Origin: Malaya genurostris
Lineage: Eukaryota; Arthropoda; Insecta; Diptera; Culicidae
Length of the DNA stretch: 64,000 bases
Assembly: GCF_030247185.1 (NCBI RefSeq)
Contig: NC_080572.1
Span: forward strand, 184,664,866 to 184,728,865
Direction of reading: 5' to 3'
Positions 12,290 to 23,925 of the stretch are shown one piece after another. Below the pieces are notes generated by a model. It saw only the letters and a program-made list of their open reading frames with translations. It searched no databases and was not told the DNA's origin. Within the stretch, counting starts at the first letter, position 1, and every line of letters begins with the position of its first letter. The position numbers were made by a program, and so were the translations under genes.

Positions 12290-13375
12290 CAATTTTTTTC
12301 AGAGATGACTCAAACGTTTTCTACAAACTCAGATTCATATGAAAAGTCGTATACTCCCAAACAAGATTCCTAAATTATGTTTGGTTCCGACCTCTGGTTC
12401 CGGAACTACAGGATGATATGTGAAACGAAATTGAAACTGTGTTAACTCATTTTGCTCGTAGGTGGCTGAACCGATCTGAGATTCAAATGAAAAGTTTTAA
12501 GATTCTATAAAACATCTTGTTTTTCAGTCAGATCCAACTTCGGGTTTCGGAGATACAGTATGATTAGTATAAAAATGTCTACTTCACATAAATTAATCAG
12601 GCTTATCGGGTTAGTAGATTTGGATAGTCGATAACCAAATAAACTTATTTCATTTTTGATAGTATTCAGTTTTCGTTTCGGAAGGTACCCAAAAATTTAA
12701 TTCGCACTACGATTCCTCAAAGATGTCTACATTGATTTTCAAACATTTTGAAACAAATGTAAACTATACAACTACTCAGGTGAATTTGTCTGACTTCGGC
12801 TACACCGAATTTCGAATTCCGGTTCCAGTATCGAATCGTTTCTCAAAGCTCAATCGTTTTCTCAAAAAAAGCCGAATCGAATTTCAGAAGCAAAAGTTCA
12901 AATTAAAATAAATCCAATTTTATCGAATTCTGACCTCCGATTCTGGAATTGTAGGATGATGAATTTTTAAAATTCAAAGGGATATAGAAGATGACAATCC
13001 CGAAAAGCTTTAAAGTTGGACTCAAAAATATTGCAATTTATTCGTCATATGGCCATACGAATCGGTTTGGATTATGCTGGTTCCTGAATACCGGCTCTGG
13101 AAGTACATTAAATTACCGTGAACTCTAAAGTGAAACTTACTTCGACATATCATAGAATGTTTGATCGATTGTCACACTTTTAGATTAAAATTCGATCCGA
13201 TTTGCAGTTTCGACATTACAGAGTAATGAGTGATTAAAATCTCAAATTGCCACCTCAAACGACGGACATTAGAATAATGTCATGAAAACTGAAACACCGA
13301 AGAATATTCATGCAAAAAACACGTGCGGATTGATTAAAAAAAAGGTATCATCTCACTACTAGGTGGATTAAGCAC
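12290..13375 (-). repeat. Dispersed repeat family A, degenerate, reverse orientation
   Basis: Reverse-orientation modules of family A ('GGCTGAACCGATCTGAGATT', 'AACTTCGGGTTTCGGAG') recur from about 12300. The characteristic head sequence 'CACTAGGTGGATTAA' (here CTACTAGGTGGATTAA) closes the copy at about 13361-13375. It is strongly diverged, so internal boundaries are approximate. It is noncoding. Confidence 0.6.
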
Positions 13376-13768
13376 GTTTTTTCTATCTAAATTAGTCATA
13401 ATCTTGGCCTCGTTAATATTTAAAATAACCAAAATAATAACTCAATTTAACCTAGGTGATAACAAAATTGTAACAAACATTGATATGTAAACATCAATAT
13501 TATATCTAAGTTTGTTACAAGTTTAGTACGACTCTTCAGCTGTTATTACCCATTTTTTGGGGGGAAAGCCTTTACCGTGCAGCAAATCTAAAAATAGATG
13601 AAATTGCATACCTTTAGGCGATTTGATTGGCCATAAAAAGTCATTCACAGTTAAGAGAGACTACTGGTTCCGAACCGGGAAGTTTTGAATTGCCAACTTA
13701 CGCTACGATTGCATCGGGGCATGAGAACCAACTGAGGTTAGAAGGATATATTGGCATCATGTAATAAC
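13376..13768. other. Noncoding stretch, nothing identified
   Basis: About 390 bases with no recognisable gene or element. A 'CCCATTTTTTGGGG' word at about 13549 has a loose counterpart near 18050, so both may derive from one old repeat. Confidence 0.5.
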
Positions 13769-13770
13769 TA

Positions 13771-14208
13771 CACACAAAAAAATGAATTTTACAGGTGACT
13801 TAATCCCTCATACGATGTAATTCGTAAAGACCTAATTTGTCAAATGACGGAAAATCTCATTTTCAATGACTTAATGTTAGATGAGCTTGAATTTTACTGG
13901 TTTCGACTGTAACTTGCGTTCTGCTAACAGGTGCGACTGTATGAATTTAAATGCACCTTTTACCAGCCAAGCAAATGTATGCTCCTGTGGCTCGGTCGAT
14001 TAACAGACGCACTTGCGATCCAATGATTCTCGGTTCAAGTCGCGACGATTGCTGCTCTCAGTATTCTTTTTTTTTATTTCAATGAATTTCATGTATGGAG
14101 TTTTGGACACAATATTAAATGTTCTTCCACGTAAATTTGCGTGAGCTGCGACGCTCCATTTATGTGCATCTAATAAGATTTATAATCACAGGGGTTTTTT
14201 TAATTGTG
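13771..14208. mobile_element. TA-flanked MITE-like element with tRNA-like insert
   Basis: A 438-bp segment between TA dinucleotides (13769-13770 and 14209-14210). Its ends are loosely inverted: CACACAAAAAAATGAA at the left, and CACAATTAAAAAAACC when the right end is reverse-complemented. Each is followed by a CAGGTGA or CCTGTGA word. Subterminal 'ACGTAA' motifs resemble those of the MITEs at 39-46 kb. The ends are short and diverged, so the call is moderate. Confidence 0.45.
13985..14062 (+). repeat. tRNA-related module with A-box and B-box-like motifs
   Basis: Inside the MITE-like element, 'TGGCTCGGTCG' resembles a pol III A box, and 'GGTTCAAGTCG' about 45 bases later resembles a B box. Spacing is as in a tRNA, with a possible D-arm (GATTAACAGAC). 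I see no convincing acceptor stem, so it is more likely a tRNA-derived SINE fragment than a working tRNA gene. Confidence 0.35.
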
Positions 14209-14559
14209 TAGTGTAAGTCCATATTGCTACAAAAATAATCTAGCGCTCTCCACCTCTTTCGTCGTTTCCTTCCAACCGGCATATGAATGACAAAGGGGCT
14301 ATTTTTGGAACTATGAGCAAGTTTATTTTTGGTACTGAAGAATAGTTGTAAATGAACGGAAATGACTAAATTCAGTGGAACAAAACTACCTTATAGAATC
14401 TGAGGAAATTAACTTACGAATGATAGTTTTTCAGTTTTCTCTTCTTTGTACCAAGATGGCCGACTTTCAAATAAAATTCTAATCAGTTCGCTCGTTCAGT
14501 TGAAGTAGTGAATTAACTGTACTTGTATGTGAGTCGATTGGTGAGTAAATTTGATTAAA

Positions 14560-15045
14560 ATGTACACTTAACTTTCTCGGAGATGGCTGAATCGATTTTC
14601 CTAAATTTAGATTAGAATAAAAATTCGTTTGAAAGACAGTGAAAAGTCAGAAGAAGTGTATATATCATCGATTTGAATAGCAAGTTTTTATGATTGATGA
14701 TCAACCAATTGTCTATCAGTCATATTAGTTTGCGATATTCGCAGTCAGAAGCTCCGCAAGTAATGTTCAAAATCCATCAAAATTGAACTTTCATTCCGGT
14801 TTGAGTGTTTGATATCTACCTAGATTGACTCACAAAAAAATGATTCAAATGGAAAGTCTCATAATGCGGGTCGGTTCAAACAGTGGAAAAATTGCCCGAA
14901 GTGCCGGTTCAAAACAATACCACGGAATTAGAAACTGTGCTGAATCATAATTTAATATCAATAGATAAAGTTCTAAAATATTTTCGTCAATATATGAATT
15001 TATAGCTTCAAAATTGCCTGATAAATATTTTCAGAGCAAATAGCC
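14560..15045 (-). repeat. Dispersed repeat family A fragment, reverse orientation
   Basis: Contains 'CGGAGATGGCTGAATCGATT' near 14579 and further decayed modules (a symptom-free match to 'TTCCGGTT'-type cores) through about 14960. It is a partial, diverged copy and no protein is encoded. Confidence 0.55.
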
Positions 15046-15324
15046 GATTTGTCATCAAGTCCTCTCGTGCAACCAGAAGTGCCACTTGACTGTTCTCTGG
15101 GTGAGGTTGCTTTCCTACCCGAAAACGATGAGTTTGTCGACAAAATGGAAAATGTAGTGTTTATTGGTTTGTATCTAACTTCTTTGACTTATTACTTTAT
15201 CGCTCTCTACTCACAAATATTATTACATATGAGAAAGTATTGTTTCACCAATACTTTTACATTTATTTTCTCTGGCTTCTATCCATGGCCACCTCAAACG
15301 ATTTGAACAAGGCACATCAGGTGC

Positions 15325-15833
15325 CCTTTTTTTCCATAAATACGTTTATTTCTTAAGGCAGTTTACATAAGTTTTTCTTCGCCGTAGCATCACTTTTACA
15401 TAATATTCTTATCCTAATTTAATTCTAACATAGTCACAACGTTTTGAATTTATTAAAACATATTCTCTTATAGCTTAAATATCATTTTAGGTAACTCGTC
15501 ATTAATTATGAAATCTACTCGGAAATATTATTTGAACCAAACGATTAACTTCTATAAATGATAAAATAAGCTGTTATTTTCAGACATTTTGTTGATATTT
15601 TAATAAACTGTTTCGAGTTTGTTTGTATCATTACATAATTTTCATTCTAATTTAGCTATTGGTTGAACTCATGGACGCAGCTGGGATCAGAACTAAGTCT
15701 TAAAAGGGGGCTTTATTAAATTGAAACTCCAATTTTCTTTATGAAATGATAAATAAGTTTCATGTATGAAAGGTCACGACAAGCAAGAATGTCTCGAACT
15801 GGGATATTGGATAGTCTACCTTGGGTACGCAAA
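15325..15833 (-). mobile_element. 5'-truncated tail of RNase H-type non-LTR element
   Basis: The reverse complement of this segment matches the 3' end of the element at 56807-58738: the last ~35 codons of its ORF, then its 3' UTR and a short A tail (T run at 15327-15333). The homology stops abruptly at 15833, next to 'GGGTACGC'. A six-base word, AGGTGC, occurs on both sides (15319-15324 and 15834-15839) and may be a short target duplication. This is a dead-on-arrival insertion made by 5' truncation. Confidence 0.85.
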
Positions 15834-16019
15834 AGGTGCACCTTGCCATCGTTTTAAACGTTTTTCAAACGTATTTAGAAAAGAAAAAAGTAATCATTCT
15901 TGACTGACCGGGACATTACAAAATGTAATATTTCTAAGCATGATCCTACAACCAAACAGGATTTGATTATTGTACACAATGAAACCTGGAAAAATAATGA
16001 AGAGACACGAGAAAAGGCA

Positions 16020-16260
16020 GACCCTGTCAGCTTGGAGCGAAATCAATCTTCAGTTCAGCAACGCAATCGCACGACATCACAGTCAACATGTCATGTCAAT
16101 TGTATGGGTGTACAGTGTTGCTATTTTAGCGCGCACGTACTTGACAGTTCGCTTAACTAATTGTACGCACAAGATGCGGGCTCGGTTGAGGGCGCCATGC
16201 TCATGAAAAAGGATGTTACCAATGATTTGTTCGGAAAATCTTGTTAATCTGATGTCTTTG
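16020..16260 (+). repeat. Dispersed repeat family B, copy 1
   Basis: Matches 18895-19140 with moderate divergence. Shared words include 'CAGACCCTGTCAGCTTG', 'GCGAAATCAATCTTCAGT', 'TCATGTCAATTGTATGG' and 'AAAAAGGATGTT'. Shorter pieces recur near 35676-35790 and 36835-36935. No ends, tail or coding potential could be defined. Confidence 0.75.
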
Positions 16261-16459
16261 ATTCATGTCAAAAACGGTGATTTTTTTCTTTTCCACATAC
16301 GTTGATAAACGTTTAAAATGGTGTTCCGATGCTGCGTGCTGCGATACTTAAACCATTTTTCATAGTTGAAAATAACAACAATATTTCAGAGATAAATGAA
16401 TTTTTCAGCATGGATCTAATAATGTGGCCAGGCATTCTAAAACATGAAAATATCAAATA

Positions 16460-16725
16460 CACTGAAGTCTTTTTTTATGCGAATTCACGTACCGCATAAA
16501 AAAACCGCATAACTCTGAAAATTCGCATAAAAAACCGCATAACTCTGAAACTTCGCATAAAAAAAATCGCATAACTCCGAAACTTCGCATAAAAAAAAAA
16601 CCGCAGAAGGGAAACCGCATAACTCTGAAACTTCGCATAAAAAAAACCGAAGACTCTGAAAATTCGCATAAAAAAGTCGCGTAAAAAACAGCTTAAAAAA
16701 AGACCGCATAAAAAAGACCTCAGTG
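16460..16725. mobile_element. MITE built of ~30-bp ATGCGG tandem repeats, copy 1
   Basis: A 266-bp element between TA dinucleotides (16458-16459 and 16726-16727). Its inverted ends are CACTGAAGTCTTTTTTTATG and (reverse-complemented right end) CACTGAGGTCTTTTTTATGC. The interior consists of about seven copies of a roughly 30-bp unit combining 'CCGCATAACTCTGAAA' and 'TTCGCATAAAAAA'. A sister copy is at 29954-30212. The ORFs that cross it are repeat artefacts. Confidence 0.85.
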
Positions 16726-16727
16726 TA

Positions 16728-18894
16728 CAATTCAAATTATACTACTTGTGTAACTTAGTAGCACAATACAAACCGAAAGTTCAATAACGAGACAGTGAAC
16801 TGGTTTTTCTTCATATAATTCTTTTACAGTTGTGCCTATTCTGCACTAAACCTCGTATTTCAAAGTGTTTGATTTTGGAAATGCCAGTATACTTTAGTAT
16901 ATAACTTACTTTGAATACCCACTGTTAGCAACAGTCATGACTATCAACGAATCATCGAAAAAACCCATGTCGAACCCAACCTTTGTCGGAAGTTTTCCCG
17001 ACCCAGTATTCGATTCGAATTGCTTCATTTGGTTGCGCAGTCACCCGCATTTTGCTTGTCAGTTCGGAAAAATTGCCCGCTTTCAATTAGTGCTTCCCAA
17101 TTTATTCCTCCGAAGTTGTTCCAGTGGCAGTCATACGCCATCTTCAAAAGTTAGGATTTACGCAAACAAAAGTTTTTAATTAAGTGCCAACAGCTTGTAA
17201 AATGGTACACTTTGTTGTGGAGTTCCCAGTCTGGTCAGGAGTAACTTTCATCTTCTCACAGTTGGTTGTTAACATTCACCAAGGCAAAATTCTGATAGTC
17301 GACAGCCATCGGAGCGCTGAGCCAATCAAGCTCATCCGCAACGTAGTTTACGGGCCCCATTCTAAACAGTCCCAATAAAATTATTCAGGCGGAAATATAA
17401 TTAACCGCCCTATAGTCTAGGATGGCGAAGGCGAGATCTCGGAAGCAGAACTCAAATTCTGGGTTGACTGATCTTTATGGACCATAACAAGCACTATAGA
17501 GAGTTGGGTTAATCGGTTCCGAAGTATGATTTTCCTTGTCGAGTTTGTATTAAGTACAAACCAAATAATTATTTATAATCAAGATAATGTAAGCACGAAA
17601 GTGCATTTCCAATCCATGATTCATGTGACTTGATGTGATGTGATCTTAAGGAAACTGGTGGGGAAGACAAGTTATATGCGACTTCGTTCATTTCTCACTA
17701 ATTAGCTAGTGAAATATTGTTTTCATTCATCAAGTTTCGTCTACAAACATCGTTAGCGACAAAAATAACGTACATACTACTTCTGCGAAAATTTCTCAAA
17801 CTTCACAACAAAGAAGCTCTTATTCACATATTAAAGTGTTTTCAGCCATGTAAACTAAAACCAACGAAAATCATATTTGAAACAAAAGACAGATAAAGCC
17901 GAGGTAAAATAAATAATATTAATAAGAATGAAAAAAAGCCAGGTGAATAAATTTGTGAATGACAAAAACTTTGAAAACATTGTTTTCGTATTCCAAAGTA
18001 TTTGACAAATTTCAAAGTAGGATGCGATTTAGCCGACCTAATTTATAACTCATTTTTTGGCGTTAATAATGGGTAATAAACTACACACACTATCTACGCT
18101 AACTTTAGGTTAATCATAATGTATGTTTCTACCCAAAAAATAGATAGCGTATTTTAGAAATCTGACAACAGCAGAGTTACCGTTTTTTAAATCTGTGTGC
18201 CATCTCTATTGCATATTTTCGATTTTAATCTGTAAAAACCTCTGAAAACGTTTTGACAATCCGCCATTTTTATGAAATATTCATGAAAATCTGTAGAAAT
18301 CTGTGAATTTTTCAAAAAATCTGTGTTCTGTGACACAGAATCTGTTTGGCAAATTAGGAAAAAAAGTACGGGACTGTAAGTGAATACCGTTGTCGCTAGG
18401 TACAGCGAAGCATGCTTAGTTTCGTCCTGTCAATTGGACTTTTTCTTAATGTGTTTTCATATGCAGAGTAGTTTAATTGGTAAAAACAATTTCCCCGGTT
18501 AGGAGTTAGTAGTTTTTATTACATCATTGTGTTCATATGTCCATTTTCAAATCTGTTTTCCCCGTTAGATACTGATCATATTAAAAAAAGTGGTTTTACA
18601 TAAAAATCTTTGAATATGGTAACTCTGGCCAACCGTTCAATCAGTATTCAGCATTCAGTATCGGCTGCGGGAAAAAAGAATCGGCTGCGGGACAGTTTAC
18701 TGCAATTGAAAGCAAAATAATGTTTTACGGTGAACTGGCTGGCGTTGGTACCAGGTAGGTTTGTTGTTTTGAATTATTAGGTTAGGTTAGCATTCGGAAC
18801 TATTTCAACATGTCTAAACAACTCTAAAGATTATTATTTTCTTTCTTTTTTTCAGAAAACTTATTGCGAATATACTGGTAGAAGGAGCTATAAG
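16728..18894. other. Noncoding stretch with a GC-richer patch
   Basis: Mostly featureless. Between about 16930 and 17400 base composition rises and several frames stay open for 60-80 codons on both strands, but none resembles a known family. On the minus strand, the frame starting with ATG near 17363 (MGPVNYVADELDWL) runs about 34 codons. Between 18170 and 18360 'CTGTG'-rich sequence with 'GTGCCATCTCTA' resembles one end of the hAT MITE at 35325-35667, but no second end was found. Confidence 0.45.
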
Positions 18895-19140
18895 GTAAGA
18901 CAGACCCTGTCAGCTTGAAGCGAAATCAATCTTCAGTATGGAAACGCCATCGCACGGCATCACATTCAACATATCATGTCAATTGTATGGACTCGCAGTG
19001 CTGCTATTTTGGCGCACACGAATTTGACATTTCCCTCCTCTACTTCTACGTCTGAGGACGCCGCTCGCAAAAAAGGATGTTGCCAACGATTTGTTCGGGA
19101 TATGTGAGAGCTGGATATCTTGTTAATATGATGTCTTTGG
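18895..19140 (+). repeat. Dispersed repeat family B, copy 2
   Basis: Collinear with 16020-16260. It adds a better preserved 3' part, 'GATATCTTGTTAATATGATG', with 'GGCGCACACGAATTTGACAT' in the middle. The latter word is also found near 35690. Noncoding. Confidence 0.75.
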
Positions 19141-19750
19141 GAAGGGAATATCCATATCCATTTTGTTACCGTACTAATTCTGTGTCCGGTTCAGTTCCGT
19201 GCACGAACACTAATATTCTTCCACACGTTTTATTACTTGTATTCGTATCGGTACTAAGCCGGACAAGTTCGAATACACGCGTTGAAACTTGCGGGAGAAT
19301 ATTTGCGTCCGAGCACGAAACTGTGCCGGTACTGAACCGGATCGGAAAGATTTGAATAGTTATTTAGTCTCTAAATTGAAATCGCCCAGGATAACATGAG
19401 CTTGGATCGTGTTACTGAGAATACGATTTCTAAGGAGTAATGTTAGTCTTTTCTGATTTCAGATATTCACTCACTCAGAGTCGGAAGAAACAAAATAGAA
19501 GATATGGAGAAATTCCAAAAAATCGATGGGTCAAAAAAATTTTTAGGTAAGTTATTTTCAAATATTACAAACATGGACGAAAATACGCTTTATGTAGGGA
19601 ATGAGACTTTTTAAAGAGGCTTATTCAAGACCATTTAGTATTAATTTAATGGCCTTATATAAGTTATAAAGGAACCGTTCATAAACCACGTAGACACAAG
19701 TTTGAAACCCCCTCGTAGACTTTTCCAATACTAAAAGTTCGCGAGATAGT
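19141..19750. other. Noncoding stretch, nothing identified
   Basis: No recognisable gene. The segment near 19680-19740, downstream of the ORF1 relic on the minus strand, would be where an ORF2 should begin, but no reverse-transcriptase or endonuclease motif is present. Confidence 0.5.
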
Positions 19751-20828
19751 TCATAGTCTTAGTGTTACTAGAAATCCTTTTTTTTTTAAAAAAGATATTT
19801 TATTCAGGTCTATTTGCGTACAAGCTTTACGTGGCCGATTTAGCTGAGTTTTTAGATAATTTTTTTTTGTATTGGATCTCGTTGTCACCCTTTTTCTAGG
19901 AGGAGAGGAGCTTCCATTTTCCTCCTGCGAGAATTGAGGGGCAGTTTGTTCGTGGTTCGTCTCGTCATCCATTGCCGTGGTATTGTTGTTGATTTCGTTG
20001 CTAGTTGCTGTAGATGCGCCTTGTTGTTCATTGTTTGCAGTTGCTGGTTGGTTGGATGGTAAGCTGTTACCTGCAGCTGGTGTACTTTGTTCTAAAGGAG
20101 TTACGTTGGATGGTTTCGTTGAAGGGGATACTTCCCTGTTGTTGGTGACTGTCACAGGTGTACTGGGGTTGCTTGGGGTTGATGTGAAGGAAGCACCGTT
20201 GTCCTTTGGTATAGTTGTCTCCTTGCCCGGTTTATCACATGGCTTATCGTAGTGAACAGCTTTTTGGCAATATTGACATGTGGCCATCTGATTGTCATAG
20301 GTAACAAATGATTTGCACGGGATTCTTGTATCCTGACCGAATGTCACATAAGAAGGTATAGGCCTCCTCAAGCGCATGCGTAACAAACGTACGCCATTTA
20401 GAATACCGGGGAAAAAAATTCTTCCACTTTTTTTTTTCGATAGAGAGAATCTCTTTGTATTGGGACATGGTATGGCGAATATAAGGATCGATGACGCTTG
20501 AGGGAAGATCATGCACACGCACTTCTATAGCACTATCTTCCATATATACTGGAATGTTGTACTTGATATTTTCATGCTCCACATAGTACACATTATTATT
20601 GTCTTTAGCGAATTGAATTGCATCCAACTCTTTATAGAACTGGATATAAACAACATTATTGGTCTTATTGCATTGAAGTAAATGCACACGTTTAATGTCA
20701 AGATGCATTTGCTCCTTAAGCAAACCTTCAAGTTCTCGTATCGAAGGTCGAATTTTGCACTGTCTGAAGTCAACAATAATTGTATTCTTTCGTACCGGCG
20801 GTAGCTTTTGTTCGTTTGGTTCACTCAT
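19751..20828 (-). pseudogene. Orphan ORF1 (gag-like) of a non-LTR retrotransposon
   Basis: ORF1 proteins of non-LTR elements bind the element RNA. The start at 20828 opens a 177-codon frame with an N-terminal RRM-like region (about residues 15-110). A single-base frameshift within the homopolymers at about 20400-20440 passes reading to a second frame, open to 19751. That frame carries 'RIFFPGILNGVRLLRMRLRR', 'IPSYVTFG' and one zinc knuckle of the form CX2CX4HX4C (Cys81, Cys84, His89, Cys94 of the second frame). A low-complexity Ser/Thr/Pro/Asn-rich tail and a basic stretch follow. One knuckle and the preceding motif resemble L1-like or LOA-like ORF1 proteins, but the clade is not certain. No ORF2 follows, so this is a broken, isolated copy. 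Confidence 0.75.
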
Positions 20829-20829
20829 T

Positions 20830-21604
20830 TTCGAGGTCTATTGTTCACTACACAATACTGTACTTGGTTTCAACAAAATGATACTAGAAGCCCCAAAGCG
20901 AGGGCAGGAATTTACTATTTGTGTTGGAAGTTAGTTTAATTATACAATATATTTAATTATATAGTTAAGTCGTTCACCGGGACGTGTCATCAATTCTTAG
21001 TTATTATAGTTATTATAAGCGGCATTGAGATACAATGATTCTCACACGTCTTTACCAGATAAACGATAGGAAAGAGATATGTTTCGCTAATTCGCATTTC
21101 AGCAATGGTATACATCTTCATTTTTTTTTAATCTGACTCATCACTGTCACCGTTCAACCAGACTATTCATTAGATATTCGGAATGAAAACGCCCGGCAAC
21201 GGCTAATTGAATTTGAATGATGATTGATGACGATGATGATTATGATGCACGCAGAAAATATATTTTAATTTTAAATATATAACACTCATAACTAAACTGA
21301 ATCCTTCGAAGCTATAATAATCATTTCTAGATTCAACAATCGTTCGTCCGCATGATTAGTTGCGAATGTTTTACATGTCTTCAACGACACAGAAGATGGT
21401 AAATACTATTAATTACTATTTCATATGTGTTTAAATGATTTGTTTTTTTTCACAGAATACATTCAAGGCGCTCTTGTAGTATTTCGTGAGCTTCTGGTTA
21501 GAGGCTGCAAAAGGCAAAAGAAGAACGATTCGATGAGTGTGAAGGAAATACAAGTGTGAAGGAAATAGTTTGCATATAAATTTATTTATATTTTGATCAC
21601 ATAT
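20830..21604. other. Noncoding stretch, nothing identified
   Basis: Upstream of the ORF1 relic (possibly its 5' UTR to about 20935), then AT-rich DNA with a few GATGAT repeats near 21220-21245. No other feature was recognised. Confidence 0.5.
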
Positions 21605-21612
21605 ATTATTAC

Positions 21613-23454
21613 CAGGCCCGTACCCAGGATTTCATTTCGGGAGGGGCCCACAGATAAAAAAAAACATCTAACTGATGATTCTTTATGTATCTAATTCTAG
21701 GTGACTCTTGCAGCTTCAAAATTATAAAACAAATAGAAAGAATTTTCGAATTCGCATAGATTGTAACTTGCAAATTAGGTAAATTTGGGATGGAAATATG
21801 GGGGATTGAAGTAGGAAGTTCTATGTGTTGAGGGGAAGAGATTTTTACAATTCTCTTATCATATTGATACTCAAATTGATATCAAATACTTTTAATCTAT
21901 TCAGCCAACTCTTCTAGTTTGCAAATTTGGTTGATTATAGCAGTTTTGGAGGCACCAGAAAAATCGTTCAAAAATTTTGAAATATAACTCATCGATTTCT
22001 CAGAGATGGCTGAATCAGTTTTGATATTTCTTTATTCTAATAAAGAGTCATAGTCCTAGCCCTATATGATCGAATTTAATTTCATCGAGATTCAACTTCC
22101 GGGTCTGGAATTTCAGGGAGATGAGTAAATTTTTTTATTAGTTTCAATTCAAACGAAGATGTTCACTAATGAAACGGTGATAATAAATATCCATGAGATT
22201 GTCATGGCCGCATGCAATACGATAAATTGAGCTTCGAAGAAAAGTTCGCTCAACAAACTAATCTACCCAGAACGTTGAAATTGTTTTCCCCAAAAGAATG
22301 AGTCAATCGGTGTTATTAATCAGAAAATCGAAAACAAAGAGATATTATAGCAATACTCATCTATTTTGCGAAACAGGTTGGTTTATGAGAGTCATTGTAA
22401 CTCCATATTCAAGAGCGCCGGAATACATAAACAATATAGAGGCAATACACATCGTTGAAGTCATAAAACTTCATAGGCTTTCGCAGTGACAAATACAAAG
22501 AGGATGCCGTTCTGATCACATATGCAAAACACTCTTTTAATGTCCATTTGAAGCCTTACGATGATACGATATTTTTTGAGATCATCTGCATACACTACTT
22601 CAAAAGATTCACTGTATAGATCATTCACGAATTGCATTAAAAGGAGTGGTTCAAAGTGGCTCCCTTGTTTCGACTTGCGAAGAACAGAAAAAGTCTTCTT
22701 GACACGCATCAAAATTACTCCAATTTGTAGGCTATATTGGTTGATGACCATACATGCGTGCCTTGGCGGATTCTGGTTTCCTGTTCCGTAAGTAGCGGTC
22801 AGAACTTCAAAATGGAACTCCAATGGTGTTTCTCCTTTTTCGAGGTAGTCCTCGAAAGTTTCACCATGACATTCCCAAAAGAATCGACTTCATAAACTTT
22901 TCGCTCTATTCAATCTCCCTAGACCGCATCGGAGCACTCATACCGACGTCAGACCATTGTTGGATAATCTTTCTGTTATCTGGCGTATAATAATGGATCC
23001 TGGTTTCGTAAAAAAATTCCAACCGACACCAAATGTTCAACCGAATTTAATCTCCATAACCGAAAATGCATCCGAGATGTACTCGCGTTCATCTTTTTAG
23101 TCTTGAGTATGCATGTTTATCCTACAGTGGCAGGATATCTTTTCTATCTGCAGAATCGAAACCACAACTTCACGGAAAAATCTGAAGAAGCACCAACACC
23201 AAAATATTCATCCTCGCAAAAATGTTAAAAAAATTGAAAAATTGAAATTTCTCATTAAGAAGGGTTATGCAATCACTGCGAAAACCAACTTTAGAATTTT
23301 AAATTATCATTTGTGGTGACGATGTGAAAACAGTAACGATGTGGACCTGTGCTAAATATTACTCCAAAATATGGGTCTTGTTAGTTTGTTCTGAAATATT
23401 TCGACTTCGGGAGGGGCCAGGGCCCCTTGGGCCCCCCCTCTGGGTACGTGCCTG
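21613..23454. mobile_element. hAT-like element with perfect 8-bp TSD
   Basis: An 1,842-bp unit flanked by ATTATTAC at 21605-21612 and 23455-23462. The inverted ends are CAGGCCCGTACCCAGG at the left and CAGGCACGTACCCAGA when the right end is reverse-complemented. G/C-rich subterminal blocks follow (GGGAGGGGCC on both sides). CAG-starting TIRs and 8-bp duplications are diagnostic of the hAT superfamily. No hAT transposase remains. The interior holds family A fragments (about 21995-22140 and 22690-23320) and a reverse-transcriptase relic. Confidence 0.88.
22461..22823 (-). pseudogene. Reverse-transcriptase fragment of a non-LTR element
   Basis: A 120-codon frame containing 'KQGSHFEPLLLMQFVNDLY' (the RT 'QGS..GPLLF..FINDL' block) and then 'VVYADDLKKYR', the catalytic palm motif with YADD, followed by 'CDQNGI'. 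Order and spacing are those of a CR1/L2/jockey-like RT, of which this is perhaps one sixth. Substitutions and lost flanking frames show it is a relic. It lies inside the hAT-like element, so either a retroelement inserted there or the hAT element carried it along. No poly(A) tail or duplication could be located. Confidence 0.7.
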
Positions 23455-23462
23455 ATTATTAC

Positions 23463-23925
23463 TATGCTTTCAGGAGTCGAATAAACACGACCACCTAACC
23501 TCTGCATGATATCAGCCTCGCTTGTTTCGGCGATAAGTTTAAAAAGGGTTCTTATTATGCCATCTACGGCACAGAATCTGTATCATGTGGGTATAGTTCT
23601 TTGAACTGTATCGATGTTTTCATCAAAGGTTTTTTCATCGATTTCCAATATTTGTTCAATATTTTTGACATAGTTTTGTGCAATGTGATATGTGACACTT
23701 TTTGGAACTTTCTGAATGTATAACTCGGTAATACTTGAAATGCCGTAAGAATAGTACTCTAATAGTATGCTCAATACACCGCTACCAAAAAAAATAAAAT
23801 ATGAAATATATCTCGCATTTTGCATCAAAATATTATTCATGAATGGATTGAACTGAATGTGTTTTGTTTCAGATCACCTGGATCTTTCTTTAGAAGATGT
23901 GTTTTGCACTGTCAAAAAACCTTTT
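23463..23925. other. Noncoding stretch, nothing identified
   Basis: About 460 bases between the hAT-like element and the next family A copy. The 85-codon minus frame here (23840-23583) has no recognisable motif. Confidence 0.5.

Noticed and set aside
16460..16725. Possible CRISPR-like array of ~30-bp repeats
   Set aside because: There are no unique spacers, the setting is eukaryotic, and the array is bounded by TIRs and TA duplications.
16453..16735. Overlapping Phe-rich ORFs on the minus strand, also at 29928-30155
   Set aside because: They are all frames of the 30-bp tandem repeat in the array MITEs.
19977..20252. 91-codon plus-strand Leu/Val-rich ORF
   Set aside because: Antisense shadow of the Ser/Thr/Asn-rich tail of the ORF1 relic.
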